Of a DNA stretch of 16,079 bases, positions 14,743-16,079 are shown piece after piece (within the stretch, counting starts at the first letter, position 1; each line of letters begins with the position of its first letter). The notes under the pieces are model-generated. The model worked only from the letters and a program-made list of their open reading frames with translations. It did no database searches and had not been told where the DNA came from. The translations under genes and the position numbers were made by a program. Source of the DNA: CAVQMC01 sp963713505 (lineage in GTDB: Bacteria > Bacteroidota > Ignavibacteria > Ignavibacteriales > Ignavibacteriaceae); assembly GCA_963713505.1 (NCBI GenBank), contig CAVQMC010000015.1, positions 1-16,079 on the forward strand, given 5' to 3'.

Positions 14743-14861
14743 AGTTGACTTTTTCTTTTATTCCGAGTCTTTTGGTTTATAGATTTTTTAAATAAACGGG
14801 AATGAAAAGGGCTTTTTACCATAGTGTACAAACGTACGACTTGTTAAGCAAAAAGTCAACT
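14743..14861. repeat. 12 bp perfect inverted repeat pair, MITE-like
   Basis: AGTTGACTTTTT (14743-14754) and AAAAAGTCAACT (14850-14861) are perfect inverted repeats around 95 bp with no gene. A second short pair, ACTTGT (14839-14844) with ACAAGT (14865-14870), overlaps the right arm. I see no clear target-site duplication. Confidence 0.5.
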
Positions 14862-14873
14862 AAGACAAGTTAT

Positions 14874-15374
14874 TTAAATAATATTAAAATTTAAAAGTTG
14901 TTTTATACGTGAATGGAGGTTATCTAAATCTATAGGTAATTCATAAAATGTTTCCACACCAAGATTTGCTAAATTATTTATAAAATCATAATCATCATAT
15001 CCAGACATTACTAGAATTACTTGTTCGGGATTGAATTCCTTAAATTTTCTTATATATCTTAAAATATCAAAAGGAGATAGACCGAGATTAGTTAGTATTA
15101 CAACATCAAAATGTTGTTTAATATAAATATTGTAGGTTTCCGAAAAAGAAGAAGCAATAGTTACTATATAATCATACTTTTCAAGTGGGGAAGATTTAAA
15201 TAATGGGATAGAAATTTCATCATTATTTGCAATTAAAATCCTTGGCTTATTTATAAAACTTTTAATGAAAATTACATAATCAGAAAATTCAGGATTTGAT
15301 AAATTATAATAATTTTTGCCACCCCTAAAAAGTGCAAATACGTTTCGAAGATAATTTCTTACTAATAAAAGCAA
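14874..15374 (-). CDS. Degenerate receiver domain joined to the end of a glycosylase-like protein (fragment)
   Basis: The 166-residue frame has only a TTG start and is better read as the end of the broken gene that begins at 15877. Its first part (LFRGGKNYYNLSNPEFSDYV, about residues 15-34) looks like the C-terminal part of the uracil-DNA-glycosylase-like domain. From about residue 44 a receiver-like domain follows: PRILIANNDE, FDVVILTNLGLSPFDILRYI, VILVMSGYDD and FYELPID. The phosphoacceptor Asp is replaced (T95), the conserved Lys is E145, while the Pro after it (P147) is kept. It is therefore a pseudo-receiver that cannot be phosphorylated in the normal way. There is no start codon between the two domains, so they were probably fused. 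Confidence 0.6.
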   Translation of the reverse strand: MLLLVRNYLRNVFALFRGGKNYYNLSNPEFSDYVIFIKSFINKPRILIANNDEISIPLFKSSPLEKYDYIVTIASSFSETYNIYIKQHFDVVILTNLGLSPFDILRYIRKFKEFNPEQVILVMSGYDDYDFINNLANLGVETFYELPIDLDNLHSRIKQLLNFNII

Positions 15375-15508
15375 TGTTTCTCTTATAAATTTGCTTAAGA
15401 TTATTTTTATAATGTAATGATTCAGGAACTTATGCTTCCATAACTTTCCATGCAGTTACTAAGATCGGAATATCCAAGGGAAAAAATGAATTGAGTTCTT
15501 CTTTTAAA

Positions 15509-15877
15509 TTAGAGATTCCAGAATTTTTCTGCGATTTCGATATATAAATCATTTTCATCAGTAACTTTAACAAAATAATTTTTACAAAGATTCTGTACAT
15601 AAATATTATTAAGGTTTAAGTCTAATAAGTTGAGATTATTAAGAATTTTTTTGAAATAAGGTGATTTTTCTCTTTGTTCAAGACCAAATACATATTCAAA
15701 TGTTTTATTTGAAGGATTTGAGGGATCAACACCAAGTAATATAGCTTTTACATCTTTAATATTCTGATAAAATGGACGTGGAAAATTATATATATCTTTT
15801 CTACATATAGAATTATAAACCGGAGAAGAAATAATTTTATTAAAGATTTCATTGGAAGAAAAGTTTGAATGCTTCAA
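15509..15877 (-). CDS. Uracil-DNA-glycosylase-superfamily-like protein, N-terminal part (frameshifted)
   Basis: The frame starts at TTG 15877, seven bases behind GGGGA. Residues 46-55 (ILLGVDPSNP) resemble motif A of the uracil-DNA glycosylase superfamily (G-x-D-P), and FEYVFGLE plus IYVQNLCKNYF fit the fold's next strands. The frame ends at 15509, but one base removed near 15512 continues it as LKEELNSFFPLDIPILVTAW followed by KVMEA to a stop at 15430-15432. This is the expected next part of such a domain. A second single-base correction between about 15432 and 15365 reaches the frame ending at 14874. With two bases removed, the whole has about 333 residues. Substrate and activity are unknown. 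Confidence 0.6.
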   Translation of the reverse strand: MKHSNFSSNEIFNKIISSPVYNSICRKDIYNFPRPFYQNIKDVKAILLGVDPSNPSNKTFEYVFGLEQREKSPYFKKILNNLNLLDLNLNNIYVQNLCKNYFVKVTDENDLYIEIAEKFWNL

Positions 15878-16079
15878 ATTTTGTTCCCCGCTTTAAAATA
15901 AAGATAAGACTAATATTTTAATAAACTTTTTATATGAGTTTTAATGTTTTTAGACATACTTTATTGTTTATAAAGTTGAAAAATTATTTAACTAGTATAA
16001 TAATAGCAGACTAAAATATTAGAAGTCAGTATCGTTTGATTTATTCTGAATGTTGTCGTCAGTTTTACTAATATTCAAG
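15878..16079. other. AT-rich upstream region of the glycosylase-like gene
   Basis: Very AT-rich, with no coding frame that I can support. It should contain the leftward promoter for the gene starting at 15877, but no clear boxes were found. Confidence 0.4.

Larger units (their letters stand above)
14505..14873. other. Gene-free right margin of the island
   Basis: No plausible coding frame is seen in these 369 bp. They hold two repeat structures described separately (14523-14651 and 14743-14861). AT content rises sharply here compared with the island. I found no tRNA gene and no attachment-site-like duplication. Confidence 0.6.

Noticed and set aside
14505..14873. tRNA gene or attachment site at the right edge of the island
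   Set aside because: No cloverleaf could be drawn and no matching direct repeat was found at the left edge.
1..15877. Programmed +1 frameshifting as the main explanation of the broken genes
   Set aside because: Most joints are well upstream of the zero-frame stop and have no shared slippery motif. Three occur within about 130 bases of one gene, which points to sequence error or decay.
1..16079. CRISPR array
   Set aside because: No regularly spaced direct repeats with unique spacers. The few direct repeats are two-copy and tandem or AT-rich.

Overview
The window suggests a low-GC bacterium of the Bacteroidota/Chlorobiota/Ignavibacteriota group. The main clue is a secreted protein with an FCB-type C-terminal sorting tail containing the NYPNPFNP motif used by type IX secretion. 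A periplasmic-propeller histidine kinase, a Bacteroidota-like TTTG/TAnnTTTG promoter and Lys/Asn/Ile-rich proteins agree with this. An Ignavibacteria-like member is my best guess, from the style of the proteins rather than from a marker gene.

Layout. (1) 1-6.2 kb is host-like: the end of a sensor histidine kinase (propeller, Y_Y_Y, HisKA_3, HATPase), a LuxR/NarL-type response regulator, a large Asp-box propeller protein with a sorting tail, and a small lipoprotein. A near-identical dyad precedes both the regulator and the propeller gene, so the three may form a signalling unit with its target. (2) 6.2-7.1 kb, minus strand, is a secreted protein of unknown function. (3) 7.1-14.5 kb is a compact phage-like island in two divergent operons around a 125 bp centre. 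Leftward it encodes a Mu gpI-like scaffold/protease, a 48-residue Arg-rich protein, a major capsid protein, a 71-residue protein and a DUF2190-like decoration protein, closed by a terminator. Rightward it encodes small and large terminase, a Mu gp29-like portal, a membrane protein, a two-helix holin, a candidate one-gene spanin and a putative L,D-transpeptidase-like lysis enzyme. I see no integrase, transposase, replication, repressor or tail gene, and host-like DNA lies on both sides. (4) 14.5-14.87 kb has no gene but contains nested inverted repeats and a 12 bp inverted repeat pair. (5) 14.87-15.88 kb, minus strand, is a broken gene combining a uracil-DNA-glycosylase-like domain with a degenerate receiver domain.

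Two things stand out. First, the island looks like a self-contained capsid, DNA-packaging and lysis cassette without tails, as in capsid-forming satellites, gene-transfer-agent-like relics or a stripped prophage. Second, every reading-frame break outside the island can be repaired by removing one base (about seven cases, always the same direction), while the island itself has no breaks. This suggests insertion-biased sequence error or uneven decay, so the broken genes should be read as possibly intact in the living cell.
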